DNA from: DASRFS01 sp035260725
GTDB taxonomy: Bacteria > Patescibacteriota > Microgenomatia > Levybacterales > UBA12049
Reading direction: 5' to 3'
Assembly: GCA_035260725.1 (NCBI GenBank)
Contig: DATFUR010000027.1
Span: 1 to 26,635, forward strand
DNA length: 26,635 nt
The notes beneath the pieces were generated by a model that did no database searches, was not told the origin of the DNA, and saw nothing but the letters and a program-made list of their open reading frames with translations. This document shows positions 1-6,050 of this stretch, piece after piece; the stretch's first letter is position 1; every line of letters begins with the position of its first letter. A program made the position numbers and the translations under genes.

Positions 1-47
1 CCGTACATTACACCTTTCCCGCAACTGTCGCATTTCATTCCGCTCAT
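1..47 (-). CDS. rpmB: Ribosomal protein L28, N-terminal fragment (cut by window edge)
   Basis: Reading leftwards from an ATG at 45-47, the frame gives MSGMKCDSCGKGVMYG and is open to the window edge. A Cys-x-x-Cys pair followed by G-K-G-V-x-Y-G is the start of the zinc-binding form of bacterial 50S protein L28. Only about 15 residues are visible, so the call rests on this N-terminus. The second Met (36-38) is an alternative start. There is no Shine-Dalgarno; a consensus-like promoter (TTGAAA, 17-nt spacer, TATCAT) ends 9 nt before the ATG, so the mRNA is probably leaderless or nearly so. It is divergent from the M50 protease gene. Confidence 0.72.
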   Translation of the reverse strand, partial: MSGMKCDSCGKGVMY

Positions 48-55
48 GTTCGAAG

Positions 56-85
56 TATGATATCATTATTCTGTGGATTTTTCAA
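56..85. promoter_or_regulatory. Back-to-back promoters for rpmB (-) and the M50 protease gene (+)
   Basis: On the minus strand, TTGAAA (85-80), a 17-nt spacer and TATCAT (62-57) preceded by TGA form an extended -10 promoter for rpmB. On the plus strand TATGAT (56-61) lies 11 nt before the GTG of the M50 gene. The two -10 boxes overlap in the palindrome TATGATATCAT, so polymerase should not occupy both at once. Seen by eye; no transcript evidence. Confidence 0.5.
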
Positions 86-675
86 ACGGCATTGTCGCAT
101 TGGTAATTTTGATTTTTTCGGCAATTCTTCACGAAGTAGCACACGGGTATGTTGCCGATAAATTAGGAGACCCGACTGCCCGTCTTATGGGCCGCCTAAC
201 TCTTAATCCCCAAAAACACATAGATTTGTGGATGAGTATAATTCTGCCGCTTCTTCTTCTAATGTCCAACTCCCCTGTAATTTTTGGCGCTGCCAAACCT
301 GTTCCAATCGACCCATTTAATCTAAGGGAAGGAAGAAAGGATGTTGCGATTGTCTCCCTGGCCGGTCCTTTAACAAATATTCTTATCGCCATCGCAGCCG
401 CTTCGGTCTACAGATTGCTAAGCCCATCAGTTTTTTCGCCATTCCTATTCGTTGTTGTCCAAATAAACATTCTTCTTGCAATTTTTAACCTTCTTCCCAT
501 TCCGCCTTTAGACGGATCCAAGGTTCTTGCGCTTTTGTTGCCGGAAAAAGAAGCAAACACCTATTTATCTTTTGGTTCAATAGGGTTTTTTGTCATATTC
601 CTTCTCCTTCTCACCGGATCGCTGGGATTTATTTTTAATCTTTTAAATTTCGCCCAAAGACTTCTTATCCCTTAA
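73..675 (+). CDS. M50-family (site-2-type) intramembrane zinc metalloprotease
   Basis: A 200-residue polytopic membrane protein. HEVAH (residues 20-24) is the HExxH zinc motif inside the first membrane helix, and the distal zinc ligand is the Asp of LLPIPPLDG (about residue 147). The central F-G-A-A-K-P-V-P and N-x-x-x-x-x-x-x-D-V-A-I-V-S-L-A-G-P blocks are typical of the short YwhC/Rv-type branch of family M50, which cleaves membrane substrates; the substrate is unknown. The GTG start at 73 is the only reasonable one upstream of the HExxH helix. No Shine-Dalgarno is visible; a -10 box lies 11 nt upstream. Divergent from rpmB. Confidence 0.88.
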   Translation: MDFSNGIVALVILIFSAILHEVAHGYVADKLGDPTARLMGRLTLNPQKHIDLWMSIILPLLLLMSNSPVIFGAAKPVPIDPFNLREGRKDVAIVSLAGPLTNILIAIAAASVYRLLSPSVFSPFLFVVVQINILLAIFNLLPIPPLDGSKVLALLLPEKEANTYLSFGSIGFFVIFLLLLTGSLGFIFNLLNFAQRLLIP

Positions 676-697
676 GCGTATTCTTACTCTCTTCTTA

Positions 698-727
698 TTG
701 ACAACTCTAAAAAATTGAGACTATACT
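698..727 (+). promoter_or_regulatory. Promoter of the 914-3260 operon
   Basis: TTGACA (698-703) is a perfect -35 box, followed by an 18-nt spacer and TATACT (722-727). The predicted transcription start near 734 leaves about 180 nt of leader before the first gene, and this leader contains strong hairpins. Confidence 0.6.
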
Positions 728-734
728 TAGTTGT

Positions 735-883
735 TCTTTGGTATTGGAGAAGGTTGGTAGATTTTCCTCTACAAGTTCACTCGGTATGAAGTAGTCGCCT
801 TAGGCGACGACAAGGATAACTTGGAAATACCCGTGGGTATATCCAGATCCTTCTTAATTTAAATATCGGGGAAACGCCAAACT
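735..883 (+). ncRNA. Structured 5' leader of unknown class
   Basis: Three helices can be drawn. GGAGAA pairs with TTTTCC around 750-775. GTCGCC/GGCGAC (794-808) is a perfect 6-bp stem with a TTA loop. A long composite hairpin at 812-852 stacks AAGGAT/ATCCTT, TGGA/TCCA and ATACC/GGTAT around a CGTG loop. This is far more pairing than is usual in a spacer of this genome. It matches no riboswitch class I can recall (no TPP, FMN, SAM, cobalamin, glycine, purine, fluoride or c-di-GMP core). No terminator or clear Shine-Dalgarno sequestration is visible, so a regulatory role is inference. Confidence 0.4.
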
Positions 884-912
884 TTGCTCGGTACCAAGGA
901 CAGAGTTTATTT
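884..912 (+). repeat. 29-nt direct repeat, copy 1
   Basis: Begins TTGCTCGGTACCAAGGAC and continues through a T-rich tail. It matches 3304-3332 at 28 of 29 positions. The core CTCGGTACCAAG is a near-palindrome centred on GGTACC, and AAGGA inside it resembles a Shine-Dalgarno. The repeat ends just before the ATG at 914. Confidence 0.75.
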
Positions 913-913
913 A

Positions 914-1702
914 ATGCCAATTTTAACTATTGTAGTACTGGAGTTAATTTCTATAATAGTTGTTGTTTCTTCCGCTTCTTCTTTGGGGAGTTTTAAGACC
1001 TGGGGATACGCGCTTCCTGTTTTTGCCCAAGAAGAATTGCCGCCTCCAGATTCAACCCCTGTTGATTCCGCACCAGTCGAGCCTACTCCATCTGATTCTG
1101 CTCCTATGGAGCCTACAACTGCTCCATCTGATTCTGCAAATCCAACGCCTGCACAAAATTTAAATCCAGATCTTATGCAACCTGCTTTACAAGCTTCGCC
1201 GACGGCTCAAACCAGCGCTGTGCCAATCCCGCCATCAAATAGTCAATCCGTCGTTCTAGATCAGTCCCAACAGGAAACGCAAATATCTGCGCAGACAATC
1301 TTAACAAGCGGTGACATCGTTTCGGGACCCGCAGAGAATGTTAATGAAAAAGTCCAGGAAAAGGCAGCATCACAAGATCAAAAGCTCGAAAATGTCAAAA
1401 CTCCCGAAGAAAAAACAACGTTAAGTATTGATTTTGCAAAAGACTCGGTAAAAGAAATAGAACAGCAGATCAAGAACAACGATTTCTCAACAACGGTCTT
1501 TGTAGTACAACGCCTTTCTAACCAAATTGATACGGCTTTGCAAAATTCCCAAGTCTCAAGCAATTCAAAATCTATTCAAAGTCTCACCAAATTTTGTAAC
1601 CAAGCGGAAGTATCGCTTCGCACTCAACTGTTGACAGTACCCGGAGAAGCAGAACAAGATTTCGAAATAGCGCGGGCAAAATGCCTAAATATAACGCAAT
1701 AA
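914..1702 (+). CDS. Secreted or anchored Pro/Ser/Thr-rich protein of unknown function
   Basis: No family recognised. From the ATG at 914 the protein has a hydrophobic N-terminal segment (about residues 3-20) and a signal-peptidase-like VFAQEE around residue 40. A low-complexity stretch rich in Pro, Ser, Asp and Thr follows (about 42-100), with near-repeats of the type PSDSA and PVEPT, then a Gln/Ser-rich linker. A helical, charged C-terminal part (about 150-262) contains two Cys about 20 residues apart. An in-frame TTG at 884 would add ten residues, but that extension is encoded exactly by the 29-nt repeat also found in non-coding DNA at 3304, so the ATG is preferred. It is followed after 1 nt by the deacetylase gene, suggesting a shared envelope role. 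Confidence 0.6.
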   Translation: MPILTIVVLELISIIVVVSSASSLGSFKTWGYALPVFAQEELPPPDSTPVDSAPVEPTPSDSAPMEPTTAPSDSANPTPAQNLNPDLMQPALQASPTAQTSAVPIPPSNSQSVVLDQSQQETQISAQTILTSGDIVSGPAENVNEKVQEKAASQDQKLENVKTPEEKTTLSIDFAKDSVKEIEQQIKNNDFSTTVFVVQRLSNQIDTALQNSQVSSNSKSIQSLTKFCNQAEVSLRTQLLTVPGEAEQDFEIARAKCLNITQ

Positions 1703-1703
1703 T

Positions 1704-3260
1704 ATGAAGCTAATTATTTCCCATCACAAACGAATCGCTCTGATTTTTGCCATTATTCTTTTTATAGAAAACTGTGTTTTGATCTATGACAACATACAAA
1801 ATAAAGCTCCGATTTTGGGGACCCGTGTTGAAGGAAAGTGGCTAGGTCTTGAAGGAAGAGCAAATCTTACCCGATTCGTTAAAAAAACCGTAGATAGTCA
1901 GCATCGTCCCCTTAAATTCTCCTATGGAAATAAGATAATTTCTATTCCACAGGAAGATATTGGCGCAAAAGTCAATATCCCAGTTGTTGTAAACCAAATC
2001 ATCCAGAAGGGTAGAACCGGTAATGCACTCACAAAATTTATAGAGCAGAATAAAACTCTAATTGGACTTGAAAACACAAGAATTCAAGGGACTGTCTCGC
2101 CTGCTCTTATGACAATTGCTATTTTGGACATTCAAAAAAAGATAGATACAGAGGCGCTTCCAAAAAGACCTGATTTAGCTAACGATCCCTCTGTTGTCCT
2201 CCCGGCAAAAGAAGGAATTAAAGTCCAGGCCGATAAATTGTCCTTACTTATTTTGCAAAATATTTTTAACCCTCCACAAGACCCAATTCAGATTCCAACT
2301 TATAAAGTATTTCCCAACTCCTACTCTAACGAGGACATTAAAAAAGTCCAATCGGACTTTTCAAAAATCTCCCTTGCTCCTATATCTATATCAAGCGGCG
2401 GATTTATATTTACGTTAACTTCGGAGGACTTAAAATCTCTTATAAAAATAGCCGAAAGACCTAGTCCCAAAAACCCCAAAAAATCCGTGCTTTCAATCCG
2501 CATTGATGATGAAAAGCTTAGCAAAAAGCTTGGAGAATTCGCCAAAAAAGTCGAAGAGACAACAAGGGCGGAATTCGACCATCACGATGCACCGGTTGCT
2601 ATTTACTCCCAATTTTATTCAAATACACGAAACTTAATCGCAATTCCGACAGGAAACAGAATATCTCCTCCTAAAAGAGTCTTGGGAATCCAAACAACCT
2701 TACTGGGGCCAAAAACAGCCTATCTTACCTTTGACGATGGGCCAAACGACATATATCAACCGCTGATTCTAGACATTTTAAAAACTTATGACGTAAAAGC
2801 TACATTTTTTATGGTGGGAAAAAATGTTCAAAGATACCCAAATGTCTCTATTCGTACAGTCATGGAGGGGCACACTGTCGGCAACCATTCGCTAAATCAT
2901 TCTTTCCTTCCCAATTTCAATTTTTCCATGATTTATAACGAAATTTTAGCTACAAATATGATTCTTAGCCCCCTTACCGGTTCTGATACGCACCTTTTCA
3001 GACCTCCTTATGGCGGAGTTAATGCAACCGTTAATCAAGCTGCTTCAAACCTGGGAGAGAAAATGTATCTTTGGGATGTTGACCCTAGAGATTGGTCCGA
3101 ACCGGAAACAGAGGACCTTGTAAATCGAGTGGTAAACAACACTTTCGACGGCGCGGACATTCTACTCCACTCAAATCATTTAGCAACCGTAAAGGCTCTC
3201 CCCAAGATTATAGAAAAACTTCAAGCTCAAGGATACGTCTTTAAAACATTAAGCAATTGA
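1704..3260 (+). CDS. Membrane-anchored polysaccharide deacetylase (NodB domain) with peptidoglycan-binding-like N-terminal region
   Basis: A 518-residue protein with a membrane anchor or uncleaved signal (residues 10-28). The long extracytoplasmic region (about 35-300) resembles the PG_binding_4/YoaR type found beside VanW and L,D-transpeptidase domains. The NodB domain (about 335-515) shows TFDDGP (D344, D345), the metal ligands H395 and H399 in HSLNH, RPPYG (R433), a W-D-V-D-P-R-D-W block and the catalytic-side His in LLHSN (H489). Members remove N- or O-acetyl groups from surface glycans or peptidoglycan; the exact substrate cannot be read from sequence. It starts 1 nt after the preceding stop, so the two genes are probably translated together. 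Confidence 0.88.
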   Translation: MKLIISHHKRIALIFAIILFIENCVLIYDNIQNKAPILGTRVEGKWLGLEGRANLTRFVKKTVDSQHRPLKFSYGNKIISIPQEDIGAKVNIPVVVNQIIQKGRTGNALTKFIEQNKTLIGLENTRIQGTVSPALMTIAILDIQKKIDTEALPKRPDLANDPSVVLPAKEGIKVQADKLSLLILQNIFNPPQDPIQIPTYKVFPNSYSNEDIKKVQSDFSKISLAPISISSGGFIFTLTSEDLKSLIKIAERPSPKNPKKSVLSIRIDDEKLSKKLGEFAKKVEETTRAEFDHHDAPVAIYSQFYSNTRNLIAIPTGNRISPPKRVLGIQTTLLGPKTAYLTFDDGPNDIYQPLILDILKTYDVKATFFMVGKNVQRYPNVSIRTVMEGHTVGNHSLNHSFLPNFNFSMIYNEILATNMILSPLTGSDTHLFRPPYGGVNATVNQAASNLGEKMYLWDVDPRDWSEPETEDLVNRVVNNTFDGADILLHSNHLATVKALPKIIEKLQAQGYVFKTLSN

Positions 3261-3303
3261 TTTAACTTCCTATTCTTCGCTAGTGGGGCTTCTTGTCCTC
3301 ATC

Positions 3304-3332
3304 TTGCTCGGTACCAAGGACAGAATTTATTT
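3304..3332 (+). repeat. 29-nt direct repeat, copy 2
   Basis: Matches 884-912 at 28 of 29 positions; the single difference is A for G at position 22 of the repeat. Here it lies between the deacetylase stop and tRNA-Thr. TGTCCT (3294-3299) just upstream can pair with AGGACA inside the repeat (3317-3322), and a T-rich tail follows, so this copy could also serve as a weak terminator for the operon ending at 3260. Confidence 0.7.
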
Positions 3333-3360
3333 TTATTTATTCTACGCCCTTCAATTGGGC

Positions 3361-3389
3361 TTGTTCCTCATAACTCCTTCTGATAAAAT
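3361..3389 (+). promoter_or_regulatory. Promoter of the tRNA-Thr/Tyr/Thr cluster
   Basis: TTGTTC (3361-3366), a 17-nt spacer and TAAAAT (3384-3389) preceded by TGA form an extended -10 promoter (TGATAAAAT). The tRNA begins 8 nt after the -10 box, so the primary transcript should start at or next to the mature 5' end. Confidence 0.5.
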
Positions 3390-3397
3390 TGTCCCAT

Positions 3398-3469
3398 GCC
3401 GTCTTAGCTCAGTGGTAGAGCAGCTGTTTTGTAAACAGCAGGTCGTCAGTCCGAATCTGACAGACGGCT
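3398..3469 (+). tRNA. tRNA-Thr (anticodon TGT)
   Basis: A 72-nt cloverleaf. The acceptor GCCGTCT pairs with AGACGGC, and the D arm is AGCTCAGTGGTAGAGC. The anticodon arm GCTGT-TTTGTAA-ACAGC gives TGT, and the T arm contains GTCCGAATC. The discriminator base is T and no CCA is encoded, so CCA must be added after transcription. First of three tRNAs in a row. Confidence 0.95.
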
Positions 3470-3484
3470 CACAAAGCTAAACGC

Positions 3485-3568
3485 GCTGGGTTCGCATAGC
3501 GGCAATTGCTCGTGGCTGTAGACCACGCGGCCGAAAGGCCTACGGGGGTTCGAGTCCCTCACCCAGCA
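3485..3568 (+). tRNA. tRNA-Tyr (anticodon GTA)
   Basis: An 84-nt class II tRNA. The acceptor GCTGGGT pairs with ACCCAGC with discriminator A. The anticodon arm CGTGG-CTGTAGA-CCACG gives GTA, and the long variable arm contains the stem GGCC-GAAA-GGCC. The T arm has GGTTCGAGTCC. The long variable arm together with GTA identifies tyrosine. No CCA is encoded. Confidence 0.95.
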
Positions 3569-3624
3569 CACTTCACTACGTTCAGTGCAAGCATGTTCAC
3601 ACTGAGGAGTGAAACGATGAAGTG
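3569..3624 (+). other. Imperfect long hairpin between tRNA-Tyr and tRNA-Thr
   Basis: CACTTCA (3569-3575) pairs with TGAAGTG (3618-3624), CGTT (3579-3582) with AACG (3613-3616), and CAGTG (3583-3587) with CACTG (3600-3604), with bulges between. The outer helix reaches the first base of tRNA-Thr(GGT), so it may affect RNase P or RNase E processing of the tri-tRNA precursor. Function is inferred only from position. Confidence 0.35.
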
Positions 3625-3695
3625 CCGACATGGCTCAGTGGTAGAGCAAGTCATTGGTAATGACTAGGTCGTGGGTCCGATTCCCACTGTCGGCT
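3624..3695 (+). tRNA. tRNA-Thr (anticodon GGT)
   Basis: A 72-nt tRNA. The acceptor GCCGACA pairs with TGTCGGC, discriminator T. The D arm GGCTCAGTGGTAGAGC closely resembles that of the tRNA-Thr(TGT) upstream. The anticodon arm AGTCA-TTGGTAA-TGACT gives GGT. No encoded CCA. A second threonine isoacceptor in the same cluster. Confidence 0.95.
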
Positions 3696-3702
3696 CAAAA
3701 TC

Positions 3703-3711
3703 TGATATAAT
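3703..3711 (+). promoter_or_regulatory. Extended -10 promoter of rpmG
   Basis: TGATATAAT is a perfect extended -10 (TGnTATAAT). No good -35 is present because that position lies inside tRNA-Thr(GGT). The box ends 9 nt before the rpmG ATG, so transcription should start about 2-3 nt before the start codon. Confidence 0.55.
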
Positions 3712-3720
3712 CCATAGATT

Positions 3721-3897
3721 ATGGCTAAAAAAGGAGAACACAGAATACTGGTCGGAATGGTTTGCACTGTTTGCAAAAACAGAAATTTTATAACATCAAG
3801 AAACAAGATAAATACTCTTGAAAAGCTTGTTTTAAATAAATTTTGCAACCATTGCAGAAAAGTTACCGAACATAAAGAGTCCGAAAAATTAAAATAA
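3721..3897 (+). CDS. rpmG: Ribosomal protein L33, zinc-binding form
   Basis: A 58-residue protein starting MAKKGEHRILVGMVCTVCKN, with a second Cys pair in FCNHC. The four cysteines (C15xxC18 and C42xxC45) are the zinc ribbon of the C+ form of 50S protein L33. The N-terminal block and the Y/F-x-T-S-x-N-K pattern also fit L33. It sits between tRNA-Thr and tRNA-Trp and upstream of secE-nusG, as in many bacteria (tRNA-rpmG-secE-nusG order). There is no Shine-Dalgarno; the extended -10 box 9 nt upstream suggests an almost leaderless mRNA. A second TAA follows the stop directly. Confidence 0.93.
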   Translation: MAKKGEHRILVGMVCTVCKNRNFITSRNKINTLEKLVLNKFCNHCRKVTEHKESEKLK

Positions 3898-4008
3898 TAA
3901 ATATATATTTTTCCAAATTTTTGAAGGAAATTTGAGAGGAGAAGCCGATCGCGAGTTTTGAAATCCGAGCAAGCGAGGATGAAAAGAACAGATCGAGCTT
4001 CGACGAGA

Positions 4009-4079
4009 AGGCCAATAGTTAAATGGTATAACAGGGGTCTCCAAAACCCTTATTGGGGGTCCGATTCCCTCTTGGCCTG
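4009..4079 (+). tRNA. tRNA-Trp (anticodon CCA)
   Basis: A 71-nt tRNA. The acceptor AGGCCAA pairs with TTGGCCT, discriminator G (the usual tryptophan identity base). The anticodon arm AGGGGT-CTCCAAA-ACCCT contains CCA, and the T arm contains GGTCCGATTCC. No 3' CCA is encoded. Immediately upstream, 3915-4008 is rich in short GATCG/CGAG inverted repeats whose meaning is unclear. Confidence 0.95.
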
Positions 4080-4195
4080 CCGCATCCTAACTTATTACCC
4101 TTTTTTAACTATCCTCTTTCATCTTTCTTCATAGGATAAAACTACAATAACTGCTCAATGAGTTTATTTTTAAACTTGAGAGGAGGTGAGAATAA

Positions 4196-4492
4196 ATGGC
4201 AAGAACAAAACAATCTTCACGAGGTCCTAATCCGCTCGCAACTGGAGCAGTTGGCGCGGCAACAGGAGCTGTTGTCGGAGTAGCTACAGGCGTCTTAATG
4301 AGCAACAAAAAAGCAAGGCAAAAGGTTATAGCCGGCTTTGAAGAAGTTAAAATATATGCTCAAGAAGCCATGTCAAACATGGGCAATGGAGTCAACATGA
4401 ATCCAAAGCTTGCAAAAGTTGGGATTAAAGGAGGAGCGTCTAAGATAAAACGTAAGGTTTCCAGAACTCTAAAACAGAGCAATCGAAAATAG
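4196..4492 (+). CDS. Small glycine-zipper membrane-associated protein of unknown function
   Basis: A 98-residue basic protein. Residues about 15-36 form a Gly/Ala/Val-rich helix with repeated A-x-G-A spacing (glycine zipper), after which basic residues begin (NKKARQK). The C-terminus is Lys/Arg-rich. The pattern resembles the broad YtxH/gas-vesicle-like group of small stress-associated membrane proteins, but no specific family is recognised. A strong Shine-Dalgarno (GAGGAGGTGAG) lies 7-8 nt before the ATG, unlike most genes here. Its last 24 nt overlap the 3' end of the convergent PAP2 gene. It separates tRNA-Trp from secE, which are commonly adjacent. Confidence 0.65.
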   Translation: MARTKQSSRGPNPLATGAVGAATGAVVGVATGVLMSNKKARQKVIAGFEEVKIYAQEAMSNMGNGVNMNPKLAKVGIKGGASKIKRKVSRTLKQSNRK

Positions 4493-5092
4493 TCCCAGGG
4501 CCAAGCCCAGAAAGCTTCCACCCAGGATATCGGACATCCAATGCTCTCCCAGGTACACTCTGCTAACTAGCATTCCCAAATTTAAAAGCAGTACCAAAGA
4601 GGCAATGGTTATTTTTTGCGGCTTGCCGATTTTCTTGGATTTTAAAACAAAATAAAGGAAAACAATGGAAACAAAAGTCGTCCTAGCGGCGTGTCCCGAC
4701 GGATAAGAGTAGCCGGGTTTTACATAAGAGCTTGGGAAAAGAAAATTTATGTCGTATCTAAAAAACATAAACGGCGGACCCGGATGCTGGACAAAAAGCT
4801 TTCCGTAAAGTTCGAAAACATGTAGCGCTATAAATGACGACGGAATTAAAATAAACAATCCCAAATTTCTTTTGATGGCAAGCAAAAGAAACAAAACTAC
4901 ACCGATAAATTCCACACTACCTAAAAGGCTCAAAGTAGATAGAATCGTATCAAAATGTCTACTGATTTTGTCCTGGAGCCGGACTGTCGTGTCAAAATCG
5001 AATTGGGTGAATATATCTTTATGGACCAAATAGGAAAATCCTACGAAAATAAGAAATATTAAGATAGCGGCAAGGAATTTTATTCTGCGCAT
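4469..5092 (-). CDS. PAP2-family membrane phosphatase (undecaprenyl-diphosphate or lipid phosphatase type)
   Basis: A 207-residue protein with about six hydrophobic segments. It has the PAP2 active-site blocks PSGHA (residues 131-135) and SRVYLGEHWMSD (S177 to D188, with R178, H184 and D188). The first motif, normally K-x6-R-P, appears as KLFVQHPGPP, so the usual Arg is Gly and an upstream HP is present; this H-P-G-P-P form may be a subfamily feature. Likely roles are dephosphorylation of undecaprenyl diphosphate or another polyprenyl or phospholipid phosphate at the membrane. Its ATG shares one base with the galU stop (TAATG), so it should be translationally coupled to galU. Confidence 0.85.
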   Translation of the reverse strand: MRRIKFLAAILIFLIFVGFSYLVHKDIFTQFDFDTTVRLQDKISRHFDTILSTLSLLGSVEFIGVVLFLLLAIKRNLGLFILIPSSFIALHVFELYGKLFVQHPGPPFMFFRYDINFLFPSSYVKPGYSYPSGHAARTTFVSIVFLYFVLKSKKIGKPQKITIASLVLLLNLGMLVSRVYLGEHWMSDILGGSFLGLALGLFSIALF

Positions 5093-5982
5093 TACGAAAG
5101 CAAATCTTTAAGAAATTTTTTGAAATCCCCGTTTATATCGGGGTGTTTGAGGCCAAGCTCAACGACCGTTTTCATATATTCCAATTTATTTCCCGTGTCG
5201 TAATATTTTCCATTTTCTATTTCGACAGCATAAACATCCTGGCCTCGTTCTCTTAATTTATTAAGGGCATCTGTATAAACGTATTCTCCCCCGGCCCCTT
5301 TTTCTTCTTTTGCAATCATTTCATCAATACAATCGAAGATTTCCGGTGTAAAAATGTAACCGGAAATTATCGCGTAATCGGATGGTTTTTTTTCAGGGCC
5401 CGGCTTTTCGATAATCTCTGAAACCTTAATAATCCCCTTTTCTACCTCTTCTCCTCCTACATATCCATACCTTTTCGAGTCTTCATCTGAAGGTTTTTTC
5501 ATAGCAGAGAGAACCGATGAACCGTATTTCTCATAAGCTTTTATAAGCTGCGTGGTTCTACTTGGCTCTGCCATAATAAAATCGTCTCCCCACAGAACCA
5601 AAAAAGGCTCGTCGCCTATAATGTGCCTCGCATTCAGAATCGGGGTTGCATTTCCAAGGGGTCCTTTTTGTCTAACATAAATAAAATTAGCCAAATCAGA
5701 GAGTTTTGTAACTTCCTCAATGAGCTTTTCTTTTCCACCGCGCTCCAAATTTCTTATTAAATCCGCATTCGGAGCGTCAAAATGATCCTCTATTGCTCTC
5801 TTAAATGTTCCCGTTACAATAATTACGTCTTCTATTCCTGCTGCAACAGCCTCCTCCACAACATATTGAATAACAGGCTTGTCTACAATCGGGAGCATTT
5901 CTTTAGGCATGGCTTTGGTTTGAGGCAAAAATCTTGTTCCAAAACCTGCGGCCGGAATTACGACTTTTCTGATTTTCTTCAT
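5092..5982 (-). CDS. galU: UTP-glucose-1-phosphate uridylyltransferase
   Basis: A 296-residue cytoplasmic enzyme making UDP-glucose from UTP and glucose-1-phosphate. The N-terminal nucleotide-binding signature is VIPAAGFGTRFLPQTKAMPK (residues 8-27), followed by E-M-L-P-I-V-D-K-P-x-I-Q-Y. Later blocks L-W-G-D-D (about 130-134), the E-K-P segment (about 192-194) and G-K-Y-Y-D-T-G-N near the C-terminus are typical of GalU. The length fits the family. UDP-glucose would supply the galT-like and WecG-type genes elsewhere in the window. A full-consensus promoter (TTGACA-17-TATAAT) ends 12 nt before the ATG. The stop overlaps the PAP2 start. Confidence 0.95.
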   Translation of the reverse strand: MKKIRKVVIPAAGFGTRFLPQTKAMPKEMLPIVDKPVIQYVVEEAVAAGIEDVIIVTGTFKRAIEDHFDAPNADLIRNLERGGKEKLIEEVTKLSDLANFIYVRQKGPLGNATPILNARHIIGDEPFLVLWGDDFIMAEPSRTTQLIKAYEKYGSSVLSAMKKPSDEDSKRYGYVGGEEVEKGIIKVSEIIEKPGPEKKPSDYAIISGYIFTPEIFDCIDEMIAKEEKGAGGEYVYTDALNKLRERGQDVYAVEIENGKYYDTGNKLEYMKTVVELGLKHPDINGDFKKFLKDLLS

Positions 5983-5994
5983 GTGGTAAAATTA

Positions 5995-6023
5995 ATTATA
6001 ACGTTGCCCCCTTTACATGTCAA
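5995..6023 (-). promoter_or_regulatory. Consensus promoter of galU
   Basis: On the minus strand, TTGACA (6023-6018), a 17-nt spacer and TATAAT (6000-5995) match the housekeeping sigma consensus at all twelve bases. The box ends 12 nt before the ATG, leaving about 6 nt of leader. It is interlocked with the divergent secE promoter. Confidence 0.75.
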
Positions 6024-6040
6024 AAGGCATTTGATAAAAT
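6012..6040 (+). promoter_or_regulatory. Promoter of secE-nusG-rplK-rplA
   Basis: TTTACA (6012-6017), a 17-nt spacer and TAAAAT (6035-6040) with an upstream TGA (extended -10 TGATAAAAT). The ATG of secE follows after 10 nt, so the leader is at most a few nucleotides. The galU -35 box lies inside this spacer. Confidence 0.65.
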
Positions 6041-6050
6041 CATTCTTCAT

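Noticed and set aside
884..913. TTG at 884 as start of the Pro/Ser-rich protein
   Set aside because: The extra ten codons coincide with a repeat that also occurs in non-coding DNA, and the ATG at 914 directly precedes the hydrophobic signal segment.
3283..3480. Open frame through repeat copy 2 coding a hydrophobic peptide
   Set aside because: It runs into tRNA-Thr(TGT), overlaps the tRNA promoter and has no ribosome site. The similarity to the product of the 884 frame comes only from the 29-nt repeat.
3569..3624. attC-like integron recombination site
   Set aside because: No GTTRRRY/RYYYAAC core sites and no integrase; the hairpin is fully placed between two tRNAs of one transcript.
3915..4008. 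Possible third copy of the structured RNA element, upstream of tRNA-Trp
   Set aside because: It shares short words with copies A and B (GAGGAG, TTGAA, AGATCGAGCT), but the closing helix and the second helix cannot be drawn in the same places and it is about 50 nt shorter. The similarity may come from common palindromic words.
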